DNA of 14,938 bases from the NCBI GenBank assembly GCA_047639615.1, contig JBLIOL010000109.1:1-14938 (forward strand), given 5' to 3'. Below, in pieces: positions 14,175 through 14,938 of this stretch. A model generated the notes under the pieces. It saw only the letters and a program-made list of their open reading frames with translations. It was not told the DNA's origin and searched no databases. Origin of the DNA: CAYWNK01 sp047639615. Lineage in GTDB: Bacteria > Planctomycetota > UBA1135 > GCA-002686595. The first letter of the stretch is position 1, and each line of letters starts with the position of its first letter. The position numbers and the translations under genes are program-made.

Positions 14175-14882
14175 ATGAAGAAAGCCAAGTGGCCTGATTA
14201 CGAAGAACTGGACATTTGCGCGACGCCGATTGGCGAGCTTCTGCTGCGTCGCCGACGTCCACTGACGATGCCCGATACGTGGGTGTATGAAGTGAAGCTC
14301 GACGAACGCTTCCTCATGTCGAGCCTCGTGCACGCTAGTGAGGACGCGCTCGCGCGCCTCGCACTATCGAAACTCGAGGGAGAAAATTGGCGTGTACTCG
14401 TCGGAGGTCTCGGACTTGGCCATACAGCGGCCGCGGCGATGGCTTGGGACAAGGTGGATTCGATCGACATCGTCGAGTTCCTCCCCGAGGTGATTAGGTG
14501 GCATCAAAATGGTCTCGTTCCATTGGCTGCCGCCATTGCCGGCGATCCCCGCTGCCACACCATTGAGGCCGACTGTTTCGAGTGGATACGTAAGGGTCGC
14601 GGGGGAAACTACGACGCCGTGCTGATCGACATCGATGACTCCCCCGAACACCTGCTCAGCCCGAGCCATGGTTCGTTCTATGCCGAGGCCGGACTTGCAG
14701 ATGCACGCCGCGCGCTGAAACCTGGCGGAGTCTTCGCGCTGTGGACCGCGGGGGAAGTCCTTCCGGCATTCCTCGAGCGCTTGCGGCGAGTATTCGGCGA
14801 GGCCGAGGTGGCTGAAGTTGAGTTTCACAATCCACTTCACCATCGAGATGACCTCAACACGATCTACATAGCCAAGGGCTGA
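14175..14882 (+). CDS. Spermidine-synthase-like (SAM/aminopropyltransferase fold) protein
   Basis: The 235-residue protein has the spermidine synthase / class I methyltransferase Rossmann fold. VLVGGLGLGHTAAAA at 74-88 is the nucleotide-binding loop. SIDIVEFLPEVI carries the acidic residue after beta-2. ADCFEWIRKG follows, and LIDIDDSPEHLL has Asp152/Asp154/Asp155 where SpeE has its DxxD catalytic segment. Then come SFYAEAGLADARRALKPGGV and the C-terminal strand LNTIYIAKG. It lacks the N-terminal beta-hairpin domain and its Tyr/His/Gln substrate residues, so it belongs to the short spermidine-synthase-like group whose substrate is unclear; it could be a methyltransferase. ATG 14175 is preferred to the GTG at 14166 three codons upstream; neither has a ribosome binding site. 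IS5 remnants lie on both sides. The frame is intact and looks functional. Confidence 0.85.
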   Translation: MKKAKWPDYEELDICATPIGELLLRRRRPLTMPDTWVYEVKLDERFLMSSLVHASEDALARLALSKLEGENWRVLVGGLGLGHTAAAAMAWDKVDSIDIVEFLPEVIRWHQNGLVPLAAAIAGDPRCHTIEADCFEWIRKGRGGNYDAVLIDIDDSPEHLLSPSHGSFYAEAGLADARRALKPGGVFALWTAGEVLPAFLERLRRVFGEAEVAEVEFHNPLHHRDDLNTIYIAKG

Positions 14883-14884
14883 AC

Positions 14885-14938
14885 GGGGATTGACGCACAG
14901 TCCCAATTGGCCAATCGGCTCCCCACCGTTGACGGTTT
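14885..14938 (-). mobile_element. IS5-family remnant E (terminal end, runs off the window)
   Basis: The sequence ggattgacgcacagtcccaa, then ttggccaatcggctccccac and cgttgacggttt, aligns with the non-coding 3' terminus of remnant A (gttgttgcgtagttccgatt, then gggtcaacaagtcccccacc and gttgacgatctc) and of remnant B. It begins three bases after the SpeE-like stop. How much of the element lies to the right cannot be seen. Confidence 0.7.

Noticed and set aside
14364..14906. 180-codon minus-strand frame opposite the SpeE-like gene
   Set aside because: It is an antisense shadow of a well-supported gene, with no recognisable motifs.

Overview
The window looks like high-GC bacterial DNA, most likely from a member of the Planctomycetota, perhaps the deep-branching lineage with Poly30/Pla133-type genomes. 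That is an inference from gene style. A large DWG-type Ser/Thr kinase is fused to tandem TPRs. A secreted protein ends in a 'YC.P...NSTG.....GS' / 'NFTNGLAVLFQ' C-terminal domain. Shine-Dalgarno sequences are scarce, and the transposase types are ones I associate with such genomes. No rRNA, tRNA or CRISPR array was seen.

Layout. (a) 1-2183, plus strand: the end of a trehalose-6-phosphate phosphatase, overlapping a complete GH15 glucoamylase/trehalase-like gene by 8 bp. (b) 2238-3660: layered remnants on the minus strand. These are an IS5-family transposase with one in-frame stop, a piece of an integrase-core (rve) transposase, a decayed piece of a glyceraldehyde-3-phosphate dehydrogenase, and a short unassigned frame. 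(c) 3723-3778: a (CCGGGGGG)n tandem repeat, then a TATAAT box. (d) 3827-5364: a possible degenerate Hpt-domain frame, overlapping an intact ATP-grasp ligase by 4 bp. (e) 5513-6684: IS5 3' end, frameshifted IS1380 transposase, rve transposase N-terminus. (f) 6895-7650, minus strand: intact DUF3050 (heme-oxygenase-like fold) gene. (g) 7862-9216: another IS5 3' end, then a 5'-truncated secreted-protein pseudogene. (h) 9235-9930: IS3 (IS407-like) orfA/orfB remnant. (i) 10039-13428: intact kinase-TPR gene with eight 42-residue repeats. (j) 13565-14058: a transposase N-terminal fragment running into a deleted IS5 copy. (k) 14175-14882: intact spermidine-synthase-like gene. (l) 14885-14938: another IS5 3' end.

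Only six genes look functional: TPP (partial), GH15, ATP-grasp, DUF3050, kinase-TPR and SpeE-like. The first two plausibly form a trehalose/alpha-glucan unit. The other four are single accessory genes, each bordered by transposase debris, so this reads as an insertion-sequence graveyard and not as one coordinated operon. I see no convincing new multi-gene system. The points most worth checking are the possible Hpt/ATP-grasp coupled pair, the recently expanded TPR array, the GAPDH fossil, and the repeated same-strand IS5 3' ends that partition the region.
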